Assembly: GCA_038236965.1 (NCBI GenBank)
Contig: JBBRZF010000169.1
Coordinates: 1-7,467, forward strand
Reading direction: 5' to 3'
From: JBBRZF01 sp038236965
Lineage (GTDB): Bacteria; Acidobacteriota; Terriglobia; Terriglobales; Acidobacteriaceae
Length of the DNA: 7,467 nucleotides
Shown here: piece after piece, positions 1 through 5,985 of the stretch
How the letters are laid out: every line of letters begins with the position of its first letter
How positions within the stretch are numbered: position 1 is the stretch's first letter
The notes under the pieces: generated by a model
Told to the model about the DNA's origin: nothing
Databases searched by the model: none
Seen by the model: only the letters and a program-made list of their open reading frames with translations
Program-made: the position numbers and the translations under genes

Positions 1-153
1 CTGCGCTTCATGTCTGCAGAGGATTTCTCGCGCACCATCACGCATCCTGAACTCGGAGTGGTCGCTCTTGATCGCTACGTCGCCATGTACGCATGGCATG
101 GCAAACATCATGTGGCGCACATCACGGAATTGCGCAAACGGAGCGGCTGGTAA
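1..153 (+). CDS. C-terminal fragment of a DinB/YfiT-like metal-dependent protein
   Basis: Only the last 50 codons lie in the window; the start is off the left edge. The fragment carries HPELG (residues 15-19 of the fragment), followed by YAWHGKHHVAHI (30-41) and an ending at R-S-G-W. The WHGxHHxxH histidine cluster is the C-terminal metal-binding signature of the DinB superfamily, in particular the YfiT group (putative metal hydrolases/bacillithiol S-transferase-like, four-helix bundles binding Zn or Ni through His residues). I infer a cytoplasmic thiol-transferase or hydrolase role, but the substrate cannot be told from this fragment. A hairpin with a short T run (226-258) lies 73 bases downstream and may terminate its transcript, separating it from gcdH. 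Confidence 0.75.
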   Translation: MRFMSAEDFSRTITHPELGVVALDRYVAMYAWHGKHHVAHITELRKRSGW

Positions 154-225
154 AGGCGAAGCTCAGCCTGTGACCTCTAATTGCTAAGACCTAGTTCCAT
201 CTGCTAACTTCAATAGTTCCAACCT

Positions 226-258
226 GCCCTGCTGCGCCGAACCGCGCCAGGGCGTTTT
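226..258 (+). terminator. Terminator-like hairpin between the DinB-like gene and gcdH
   Basis: GCCCTG (226-231) pairs with CAGGGC (248-253) and GCGC (234-237) with GCGC (244-247). This gives ten base pairs with a two-base bulge (CT, 232-233) and a six-base loop, followed by GTTTT (254-258). It reads as an intrinsic terminator for the upstream gene, or as an attenuator in the gcdH leader if the promoter lies before it. The T run is short, so confidence is moderate. Confidence 0.45.
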
Positions 259-284
259 AGCTGTACGGCCATGTATCTCAACCG

Positions 285-304
285 GAATCGCCTTCGGGCG
301 ATTC
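285..304 (+). promoter_or_regulatory. Perfect UUCG-tetraloop hairpin just upstream of gcdH
   Basis: GAATCGCC (285-292), TTCG (293-296) and GGCGATTC (297-304) form a perfect eight-base-pair stem closed by C(UUCG)G, the exceptionally stable RNA tetraloop. It ends 17 bases before the preferred gcdH start at 322, so it would sit in the 5' leader and could affect translation or mRNA stability. If translation instead began at 271, the hairpin would lie inside codons. The perfect pairing favours a leader structure. Confidence 0.5.
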
Positions 305-321
305 GCAACAAGCGACTGCTC

Positions 322-1500
322 ATGCCGACATTCAAATTCAAGAACGTAGATTTCATCGACTTCGACGGCCTGCTCTCCGACGACGAGCGACTGGTACGCG
401 ACACCTCACGCAAATTCATCGAAGAGAATCTTGTTCCCATCATCGAACAATGCAATCGCGACGGACGCTTTCCTCGCGAACTCGTCAAACCGATGGGCGA
501 ACTTGGATTCTTCGGCGCCAGCCTCAAGGGTTACGGCTGCGCCGAAATGTCCAACGTGGAATACGGGCTCGTGATGCAGGAACTGGAACGCGGCGACAGC
601 GGCGTGCGTTCCTTCGTCAGCGTGCAATCCGCGCTGGTGATGTATCCCATCTGGGCCTTTGGCAGCGACGAACAGAAACAGCGCTGGTTGCCCGGAATGC
701 AGAAGGGTGAGTTGCTCGGCTGCTTCGGGTTGACCGAACCAGACTTCGGCTCCAATCCCAACGGGATGCGCACCCGCGCGCGTAAAGACGGAAACGAATA
801 TGTCCTCAACGGCGAAAAGATGTGGATCACATCGGGCTCCATTGCCGACGTCGCCGTGGTCTGGGCAAAGGTGGATGGCGAAGACCGCGTCCGTGGATTC
901 CTGGTCGAGACCGATCGTCCGGGCTTCAAGGCAGATGACGTTCACGGCAAGTGGTCGCTGCGCGCCAGCGTCACCAGCGGCCTCTCGCTGCAGGACGTCC
1001 GCATCCCGGCAGAAAATGTCCTGCCGAAAACGGAAAGCCTGAAGAACGCGCTGATGTGTCTGAACCAGGCGCGCTACGGAATCGCATGGGGCGTGGTCGG
1101 TGCGGCCATGAGTTGCTACGACACTGCGTTGCAGTATGCCGGACTCCGCAAGCAGTTCCGTGATATGCCCATCTCCGGCCACCAGTTGGTGCAGGAGAAA
1201 CTCGTCTGGATGATCAGCGAGATCACCAAAGCGCAACTTCTAGTCTTGCAGGTCGGACGACTAAAGGACGCAGGCAGCGTGAAGCATCAGCACATATCGA
1301 TGGCAAAGCGGAACAACGTCTGGATGGCGCTGGAGTGTGCGCGCATGGCACGCGATATTCTGGGCGCAAACGGCATCGCCGACGATTACCCCATCATGCG
1401 ACATATGATGAATCTGGAATCCGTGAAAACCTATGAGGGCACTCACGACATCCATACGCTCATCATTGGCAATTCCATAACCGGTATCGACGCATTCTGA
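322..1500 (+). CDS. gcdH: Glutaryl-CoA dehydrogenase, predicted decarboxylating
   Basis: This is an acyl-CoA dehydrogenase of 392 residues, the usual full length. It oxidises glutaryl-CoA to crotonyl-CoA plus CO2 with FAD, passing electrons to ETF, in lysine, tryptophan or aromatic-acid breakdown. Visible landmarks are the FAD/substrate region CFGLTEPDFGSN (134-145), WITSG (168-172), the SLRAS segment (212-216), RYGIAWG (251-257) and YEGTHDIH (371-378) with the catalytic base Glu372. Arg96 in SGVRSFVSVQS matches the substrate-carboxylate arginine of human GCDH (Arg94). Glu89 and Tyr371 match human Glu87 and Tyr369; non-decarboxylating homologues have Ala and Val there, so decarboxylation is predicted. 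An in-frame ATG at 271 adds 17 basic residues, but it leaves almost no leader after the hairpin at 226-258 and runs through the 285-304 hairpin. Neither start has a strong Shine-Dalgarno. glpX follows after 23 bases, a likely operon. Confidence 0.92.
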   Translation: MPTFKFKNVDFIDFDGLLSDDERLVRDTSRKFIEENLVPIIEQCNRDGRFPRELVKPMGELGFFGASLKGYGCAEMSNVEYGLVMQELERGDSGVRSFVSVQSALVMYPIWAFGSDEQKQRWLPGMQKGELLGCFGLTEPDFGSNPNGMRTRARKDGNEYVLNGEKMWITSGSIADVAVVWAKVDGEDRVRGFLVETDRPGFKADDVHGKWSLRASVTSGLSLQDVRIPAENVLPKTESLKNALMCLNQARYGIAWGVVGAAMSCYDTALQYAGLRKQFRDMPISGHQLVQEKLVWMISEITKAQLLVLQVGRLKDAGSVKHQHISMAKRNNVWMALECARMARDILGANGIADDYPIMRHMMNLESVKTYEGTHDIHTLIIGNSITGIDAF

Positions 1501-1523
1501 TTCGCGCAAGCGAGGAGACTTAC

Positions 1524-2561
1524 ATGTCTAGTGATGTGAAACTGATGGTGAATGAGCAGAACATCTTGACCAATCTTGAAACGGATCTCGCGCTCGAATT
1601 CCTGCGCGTTGTGGAAGCCGCCGCAATCGCTTCAGCCAAGACCATGGGACAGGGTGACCGCAAGACCGCCGACCATGTTGCTACCGAAGCAATGCGTAAA
1701 GTGATGGATTCTGTGCCCATGCAGGGCACCATCGTCATCGGCGAAGGCGAACGCGACGAAGCACCCATGCTCTACATTGGCGAAAAAGTGGGACGCCCCA
1801 AAGTCGATGGCATCACCTATCCAGAGGTCGATATCGCCGTAGATCCTCTCGAAGGCACCAACCTTTGTGCCACCGGTTCGCCGGGAGCGATCACGGTGCT
1901 GGCCGCAAGCGAAAAAGGCGGACTGCTGCACGCACCCGACTGCTACATGGAGAAGATCGTGGTCGGACCGTCGTGCAAAGGTGCAGTCGATCTTGACGCT
2001 CCGGTCGCCGACAACCTGAAATCCATCGCCAAGCGCCTCAACCGCGATGTCGAGGACCTAGTCGTCATCGTTCTCGAGCGCGAACGCCACGAAAAACTCA
2101 TCGCCGAGATTCGCGCCGCAGGCGCACGCATCAAGCTCATCACCGACGGAGATCTCGCGCCCGGAATTGCCGCAGCCGTCACCGGAACTGGCGTCCACGC
2201 CGTAATGGGTACCGGAGGAGCGCCCGAAGGCGTCATCACCGCCGCCGCCATTCGCTGCCTCAACGGATACATGGTCGGACGCCTCGTCGGCTACACGGAT
2301 TCACAGAAAGAACGCATGTCGGGCATGGGCATCAAAGACGTGAAGAGGATTTACACTGCCGAAGAACTCGCTCCCGGCAAGAACATCATCTTCGCCGCCA
2401 CCGGCGTTACCGAAGGCGCGCTCTTAAAAGGCGTCCGCTTCTTCCGAGAAGGAACACGCACATCATCCATCGTCATGAAGATGGCCAGCGGCAAAGTTCG
2501 CTTCATCGAAAGCGTTCATCTCGATAAAACGGTCGAAGACAGGATGGTCCGCTTCCTGTAG
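1524..2561 (+). CDS. glpX: Class II fructose-1,6-bisphosphatase
   Basis: This cytoplasmic enzyme hydrolyses fructose-1,6-bisphosphate to fructose-6-phosphate and phosphate, the committed gluconeogenic step. The 345 residues align along their length with E. coli GlpX. TAD at 48-50 gives Asp50 (E. coli Asp33), GEGERDEAP begins with Glu74 (Glu57), DPLEGT supplies Asp107, Glu110 and Thr112 (Asp85, Glu88, Thr90), and GGAPEG supplies Glu235 (Glu213). All metal and catalytic positions are thus kept. YMEKIVVGP (141-149) and ATGVTEG (292-298) are further family signatures. An N-terminal extension of about 17 residues precedes the core compared with E. coli. AGGAG at 1513-1517, six bases before the ATG, supports this start. 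The 23-base gap to gcdH suggests co-transcription, and a strong terminator follows at 2595-2630. Some homologues also act on sedoheptulose-1,7-bisphosphate; that cannot be judged here. Confidence 0.95.
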   Translation: MSSDVKLMVNEQNILTNLETDLALEFLRVVEAAAIASAKTMGQGDRKTADHVATEAMRKVMDSVPMQGTIVIGEGERDEAPMLYIGEKVGRPKVDGITYPEVDIAVDPLEGTNLCATGSPGAITVLAASEKGGLLHAPDCYMEKIVVGPSCKGAVDLDAPVADNLKSIAKRLNRDVEDLVVIVLERERHEKLIAEIRAAGARIKLITDGDLAPGIAAAVTGTGVHAVMGTGGAPEGVITAAAIRCLNGYMVGRLVGYTDSQKERMSGMGIKDVKRIYTAEELAPGKNIIFAATGVTEGALLKGVRFFREGTRTSSIVMKMASGKVRFIESVHLDKTVEDRMVRFL

Positions 2562-2594
2562 CGAGAACCAGTTTTCAAGTTTTCGAACGCAACG

Positions 2595-2630
2595 AAAAGG
2601 CCTTCCATTCCCTGGAAGGCCTTTTAATTT
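2595..2630 (+). terminator. Intrinsic terminator after glpX, possibly bidirectional
   Basis: AAAAGGCCTTCC (2595-2606) and GGAAGGCCTTTT (2614-2625) form a perfect 12-bp stem with a seven-base loop, followed by AATTT. The hairpin starts 33 bases after the glpX stop. The stem's A/T end also gives a T run on the minus strand, so it may also stop transcripts from the minus-strand gene ending at 2677. Confidence 0.9.
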
Positions 2631-2631
2631 C

Positions 2632-2673
2632 CTCAACTCTAATCTCGCTACTTCCAACTCACTACTCGCTACT
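2632..2673 (-). repeat. Degenerate heptamer array just after a stop codon
   Basis: Read on the minus strand, six consecutive 7-mers sit in register: AGTAGCG, AGTAGTG, AGTTGGA, AGTAGCG, AGATTAG, AGTTGAG. The array begins three bases after the TGA of the secreted-protein gene and ends close to the glpX terminator. The same heptamers recur at 4663-4690 (plus strand) and 4730-4757 (minus strand), so this is a small dispersed repeat family. Confidence 0.7.
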
Positions 2674-2676
2674 GCC

Positions 2677-3207
2677 TCACGGCATCAGCAGCGTTCCCGT
2701 ATGTTTCGAGCAAACCTCTGCGCCTTGCTTCACGTAGGCTAACAGTTCCCCGCTGGCTTGCTTCTTTTTTAATTGCTCCAGAAACACGGACTTTTTCGAA
2801 GGATCGGTTTTCACGATGTTGTCATAGGTGCGCAACATGCCTTCGGTGGCGGCCATGTAGATGGCAATGCGGTCTTTCGATTTCGCGGGGTTTTCAATCT
2901 GGAAGGCGGCGCTCGCGAGCACATCCTGTATCGTGAGTACGCTGCGGACGTCGGTCGGCTTCTCTTGCAGCAGCGGACCGATGATGCCGGTACACATGCC
3001 GGCGTTCACGTCCGGTACTTCCTTAAGCCACTGGAAGACCCATTCGCGATCCTGCTTCAACGCCGGATCCAGCGGACGCTGTTCGAGATTTTTAATGACT
3101 TCGAGTGCGCGCTTGCGCTCAGCTACCGTGGACGGCCCGCGCTTGTCGGCCGCCGCAGCAGTCACCAACAGTGCGAACATCGCGATGCAAATAAGGATTC
3201 TACGCAT
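2677..3207 (-). CDS. Small secreted protein of unknown function
   Basis: I do not recognise a named family. The 176-residue product starts with a classical Sec signal: MRR, a hydrophobic core ILICIAMFALLV, and an AAAA stretch before DKRG, so cleavage near residue 20-21 is expected. The mature part is mostly charged and helix-prone, with no further membrane segment. Its two mature cysteines, in GMCTG (about residue 72) and EVCSKH (about residue 166), could form a disulfide in the periplasm. GAGGGAG at 3211-3217, just before the ATG, supports the start. The upstream asparaginase gene ends 176 bases away with a hairpin between, so it is probably transcribed separately. Function cannot be assigned. 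Confidence 0.75.
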   Translation of the reverse strand: MRRILICIAMFALLVTAAAADKRGPSTVAERKRALEVIKNLEQRPLDPALKQDREWVFQWLKEVPDVNAGMCTGIIGPLLQEKPTDVRSVLTIQDVLASAAFQIENPAKSKDRIAIYMAATEGMLRTYDNIVKTDPSKKSVFLEQLKKKQASGELLAYVKQGAEVCSKHTGTLLMP

Positions 3208-3319
3208 ACACTCCCTCGGAACCAGTGTTGCAGGACAGTTTACACCCGCTTGGGTGGCTGAGCTACTTAGTGGCAGAGGACTTTACAACAACGGTCACCG
3301 ATTGGAAAGCCGCGGGTGG

Positions 3320-3350
3320 CCCGTTCAAGCCTTCTTTTGGCTTGAACGGG
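3320..3350. repeat. Perfect 12-bp inverted repeat in the 3208-3383 gap
   Basis: CCCGTTCAAGCC (3320-3331) and GGCTTGAACGGG (3339-3350) pair perfectly around the loop TTCTTTT. It lies 33 bases past the stop of the minus-strand asparaginase gene. Neither flank has a T run, so it is not a canonical intrinsic terminator. It may protect the mRNA 3' end or be a REP-like unit. I see nothing else in the gap apart from the ribosome binding site of the secreted-protein gene. Confidence 0.6.
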
Positions 3351-3383
3351 GCAAGGTCACTGCTATCAGAACGATGCTCGGAA

Positions 3384-4610
3384 TTACTTCTTCCGATTCG
3401 GCATCGGCGGCCATCCCAAGGCCACTCCTTGGAACAGCGCCGTACAGACTTCCAACCGCTTCTCGCCATCGTTCACCGCGAACTTCCGGGGACGATCCGC
3501 AGGCCCGCTCCACAGCGTGACCGAAGCGTACGCGCCATCCTTACGCAGGATGTAATAAATCATGTTCAGATAGCGCAGCTTCTTTTCATCGTTGTTGTAG
3601 TTATGCGCGATACGCTTCAGCGCGTCGAGCCCGGCTTCCGTGGGAGACATTCCGTGGCGCATGTTCTCCACGATGGTATGCGCGCCAACCACTTTGATGT
3701 TCTCTTCGCCATTGCCCGTCGCTCCGGCGGCGCCGACGTCCGGATCGCAGAAGCATCCTGCGCCTATGATGGGCGAATCGCCCGCGCGTCCCGGAATCTT
3801 CCAGGCCAATCCGCTGGTCGTCGTCGCGCTGCTCATCTCGCCCTTTTCATTGAGCGACGAACAGTTGATCGTCCCGGTCGGCGGATACATCACGTTATGA
3901 ATCGCGGCCATACGCTTTTCTGGAGCGATGCCGATCTCGTCCGCTAATTCGTGCAGACGCTTCATCCTTGGCTCCTCCACCTCCGACGTGTTCATCTCAT
4001 CCGGGAATTTGAAACTCGGGTCGGCCAGGCCAGGTCCCCACCAGTCGGAGTTCGACATCGACTCTTTCCACAGAAGCCAGGTCTTGCGCGAATCTTCCGT
4101 CAGCAGGTTCTCTTTCGGAAATCCGTGGGCAACAGCGAAGCGCTCAGCGCCTTCGCCGACCAGCATCACGTGTCCTGTGCGCTCCATCACGGTCTTCGCT
4201 AACGCCGCAACATTCTTGATGTTGCGCACTCCGGCGACTGCTCCCGCCCGTCGCGATGGGCCATGCATACAGCATGCGTCCAACTCGACCACGCCTTCCT
4301 CATTCGGCAATCCGCCGAGGCCGACGCTGTCATCCTTAGGATCGTTCTCCGGGCCTTTGATCACTTCAATGATGGCGTCCAGCGTATCTCCGCCGCGACG
4401 CAGACGCTCATAACCGGCATCGAGGTAATTGAACCCGTTTGCCGCGCAAATGATGACCGGCTTTTTCCAAGCGCGGGCGGATGTGTCTTTCGTCTCTTTC
4501 GGCGTCGGTTTTGTATTGCGGTCAGATTCCTTTGTGACTTGACCTTCCAGAGCGAGGGATGCGGTACCGAGCGCGGCGGTGACAACAAAGTCTCGTCGAG
4601 AGAACTTCAT
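3384..4610 (-). CDS. Tat-exported glycosylasparaginase / isoaspartyl peptidase family Ntn-hydrolase
   Basis: This 408-residue product belongs to the Ntn-hydrolase family that includes N4-(beta-N-acetylglucosaminyl)-L-asparaginase. These enzymes self-cleave so that a threonine becomes the N-terminal nucleophile. The predicted nucleophile is Thr247 in PPTGTINCSS. Downstream, TTTSGLAWKI (263-272), GRAGDSPIIGAG (274-285, with substrate-binding Arg275 and Asp278) and GATGNGEE (296-303) match the Flavobacterium and human enzymes. The N-terminus reads MKFSRRDFVV, a twin-arginine motif followed by AALGTASLAL, so folded export to the periplasm is likely. Studied relatives have Asp before the Thr; here it is Gly. 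The start at 4610 is fixed by GGAGG at 4615-4619 and the Tat motif; an in-frame extension to 4739 runs through repeat DNA and is rejected. It likely acts on asparagine or isoaspartyl derivatives in scavenged peptides; the exact substrate is open. Confidence 0.88.
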   Translation of the reverse strand: MKFSRRDFVVTAALGTASLALEGQVTKESDRNTKPTPKETKDTSARAWKKPVIICAANGFNYLDAGYERLRRGGDTLDAIIEVIKGPENDPKDDSVGLGGLPNEEGVVELDACCMHGPSRRAGAVAGVRNIKNVAALAKTVMERTGHVMLVGEGAERFAVAHGFPKENLLTEDSRKTWLLWKESMSNSDWWGPGLADPSFKFPDEMNTSEVEEPRMKRLHELADEIGIAPEKRMAAIHNVMYPPTGTINCSSLNEKGEMSSATTTSGLAWKIPGRAGDSPIIGAGCFCDPDVGAAGATGNGEENIKVVGAHTIVENMRHGMSPTEAGLDALKRIAHNYNNDEKKLRYLNMIYYILRKDGAYASVTLWSGPADRPRKFAVNDGEKRLEVCTALFQGVALGWPPMPNRKK

Positions 4611-4614
4611 GAAG

Positions 4615-4619
4615 CCTCC
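4615..4619 (-). promoter_or_regulatory. Ribosome binding site of the asparaginase gene
   Basis: GGAGG on the minus strand, four bases before the ATG at 4610. It decides between this start and a longer in-frame reading that begins at 4739. Confidence 0.75.
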
Positions 4620-4641
4620 ATGTAAGAGTGCAATGTTCGGC

Positions 4642-4650
4642 AGCATAGCA
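4642..4650 (-). promoter_or_regulatory. Possible extended -10 element for the asparaginase gene
   Basis: On the minus strand TGCTATGCT resembles an extended -10 (TGnTATAAT), 31 bases before the ATG. No convincing -35 is visible; the expected position falls in the heptamer array at 4663-4690. Weak candidate only. Confidence 0.25.
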
Positions 4651-4662
4651 GACGGCACCGTA

Positions 4663-4690
4663 AGTGGCGAGTAGCGAGTAATGAGCCGCG
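4663..4690 (+). repeat. Degenerate heptamer array upstream of the asparaginase gene
   Basis: On the plus strand there are four 7-mers in register: AGTGGCG, AGTAGCG, AGTAATG, AGCCGCG (the last is weak). It is the opposite-orientation partner of the array at 4730-4757. Positions 4663-4685 match the reverse complement of 4735-4757 at 19 of 23 positions, so the two flank the terminator hairpin as inverted arms. Confidence 0.6.
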
Positions 4691-4700
4691 CCTTGAGCGC

Positions 4701-4729
4701 AAAACAATCGCGGTCTCGGAGACCGCGAT
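4701..4729 (-). terminator. Intrinsic terminator of the eRF1-like gene
   Basis: ATCGCGGTCTC (4707-4717) and GAGACCGCGAT (4719-4729) form an almost gapless palindrome, about ten pairs with a three-base loop. On the minus strand the stem is followed by TGTTTT (complement of 4701-4706). It lies 34 bases after the stop at 4763, closing the hibernation-type transcription unit. Confidence 0.75.
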
Positions 4730-4757
4730 CTTCACTCACTACTCACTACCCGCTACT
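4730..4757 (-). repeat. Degenerate heptamer array just after the eRF1-like gene stop
   Basis: Read on the minus strand there are four 7-mers in register: AGTAGCG, GGTAGTG, AGTAGTG, AGTGAAG. It starts five bases past the TGA, closely paralleling the array after the gene ending at 2677, and abuts the terminator stem. Confidence 0.65.
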
Positions 4758-4762
4758 GTTCT

Positions 4763-5926
4763 TCATCCTGCCAGTTTCATCGCCGTGTTCTGGTCGGCTC
4801 GGAAGCGCAGGCGCGCAGCGATGTGTCCCGCCTTTTCAAACTCCGGATTGTTTTGGATGTAGACGACATCTACTCCCTTACGAAGGGCGCGACCAATCAG
4901 CGCGTCGCCGAGATCGTGCACCTCTTTGGTGGAATTGCCGCAGGCCCCGCATTCCCCGCTCTTCATATCTACGTGTCCGCAATTTGAGCATTCGGAACCG
5001 TTTGCCCTGAAGTGTTCCCCAATCAGCAACGTCTGCATCTCGCCGGTCTCAAGCGAACGCAATACCCGACGCAATCCCAGTGCCCCGTTGCCGTTGCGAT
5101 GCGCCTCACCCAGTACCTCGCGCACGAGGGTTTCGCGCTGTGTGATTTCCTCGGCGTCCAGCATCTTCTCCACCTGTTCGCCGATAGCGACGGGGCCGGC
5201 GCTCGATGGATCGACGCGGAAATGCCCTATCATTCGCTGCTTCAGGTAAGGATGAAGCGCCTGTTCGAAATCTGCCCAGACTTCGTCGCGACATCCGACG
5301 GCCAATCCCTCCAAGCCCCCGCGATCGTGCATGGCAAGCAGTGTGTCGGTCACCAGGCGGTAGTGCTGCATGGCGTCGTTCGCAACTCGTCGCTCCTTGT
5401 GTCCCGCCTCATAACCCAGGAAGCCATCGCTCTTGCCCACGCGCGGAAGTTCGTTGAAGTAATCCATCGTCTCCTTAACAACACCGTGATCGAAGGTGAA
5501 CAATCGCGCCTTGGTACGGTCCACCAGCACGACGCAGACCTTCGGGCGCGACTCCACGATGGGCGCCAGCGGCTTCAGATGGAATCTGCTATTCACGATG
5601 AGTTGTGTAGCGGGCAGCCATGCCGGCAGATCGAACTCGCGCCATATGCCCTGCTTACCGTCGGCAAAGATCGCTTTCCCGCGACTTCCATTCCCGTGCA
5701 GCGATTCTGCTATCGCCAAAATCTTCTCCAAGTCAGTGCGAGCGCATTTGCTGTTGCCATTGCGCTCGGCCTGCTTCATTGCATCTCGTACCAGGTCCTT
5801 TACGAATATCGCCTCTTGCCGGTGAGACTGGTCTTGCGGAGTCTGGGGCTGATAATAGAAAGTGATCGCACATCCATCTTGAGATTCAATCTGGGCAAGT
5901 TCACGAATCGTTTCTAGCGTGATCAT
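4763..5926 (-). CDS. Bacterial eRF1/Pelota-like protein (baeRF family, Balon-related) with zinc ribbon
   Basis: The 387-residue product has the three-part layout of archaeal/eukaryotic release factor 1 and Pelota. An N-terminal domain covers about 1-125. A central RNase H-like domain begins at KVCVVLVDRTKARLFTF (129-145) and includes GHKERRVANDAMQHY (175-189). A C-terminal L7Ae-like domain covers about 290-387 and holds an inserted zinc ribbon, Cys313-x2-Cys316 and Cys326-x2-Cys329. No GGQ peptidyl-hydrolysis motif is visible, so classical peptide release is unlikely. Bacterial members include Balon, which occupies the ribosomal A site during hibernation, and mycobacterial Rv2629. I infer a role in ribosome hibernation, protection or rescue, supported by the HPF-domain gene 59 bases upstream on the same strand. 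AGGAG at 5937-5941 lies ten bases before the ATG, slightly long. The exact baeRF subfamily is not determined. Confidence 0.85.
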   Translation of the reverse strand: MITLETIRELAQIESQDGCAITFYYQPQTPQDQSHRQEAIFVKDLVRDAMKQAERNGNSKCARTDLEKILAIAESLHGNGSRGKAIFADGKQGIWREFDLPAWLPATQLIVNSRFHLKPLAPIVESRPKVCVVLVDRTKARLFTFDHGVVKETMDYFNELPRVGKSDGFLGYEAGHKERRVANDAMQHYRLVTDTLLAMHDRGGLEGLAVGCRDEVWADFEQALHPYLKQRMIGHFRVDPSSAGPVAIGEQVEKMLDAEEITQRETLVREVLGEAHRNGNGALGLRRVLRSLETGEMQTLLIGEHFRANGSECSNCGHVDMKSGECGACGNSTKEVHDLGDALIGRALRKGVDVVYIQNNPEFEKAGHIAARLRFRADQNTAMKLAG

Positions 5927-5985
5927 TCGATAGCATCTCCTGAAATACAGTTAGGAATAATGTCTTGTGGAGACGACCGGGGTCT

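Noticed and set aside
271..321. Upstream in-frame start of gcdH adding 17 residues
   Set aside because: The extension is basic and not typical of the family, contains a perfect UUCG hairpin, and lies only 13 bases after a terminator-like structure. It cannot be excluded without N-terminal data.
406..1236. 276-codon open frame on the minus strand inside gcdH
   Set aside because: It lies fully antisense to a well-conserved enzyme and its translation resembles no domain; it is a by-product of codon use in the real gene.
2773..3261. 162-codon plus-strand frame opposite the secreted protein
   Set aside because: The minus-strand frame has a signal peptide and ribosome binding site; this one has neither.
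4611..4739. 43-residue N-terminal extension of the asparaginase frame
   Set aside because: It runs through the terminator palindrome and heptamer repeats, while GGAGG and a Tat motif mark the start at 4610.
5012..5917. 301-codon open frame on the plus strand opposite the eRF1-like gene
   Set aside because: It is the mirror of the clear eRF1-like gene, with no plausible ribosome binding site or domain pattern.
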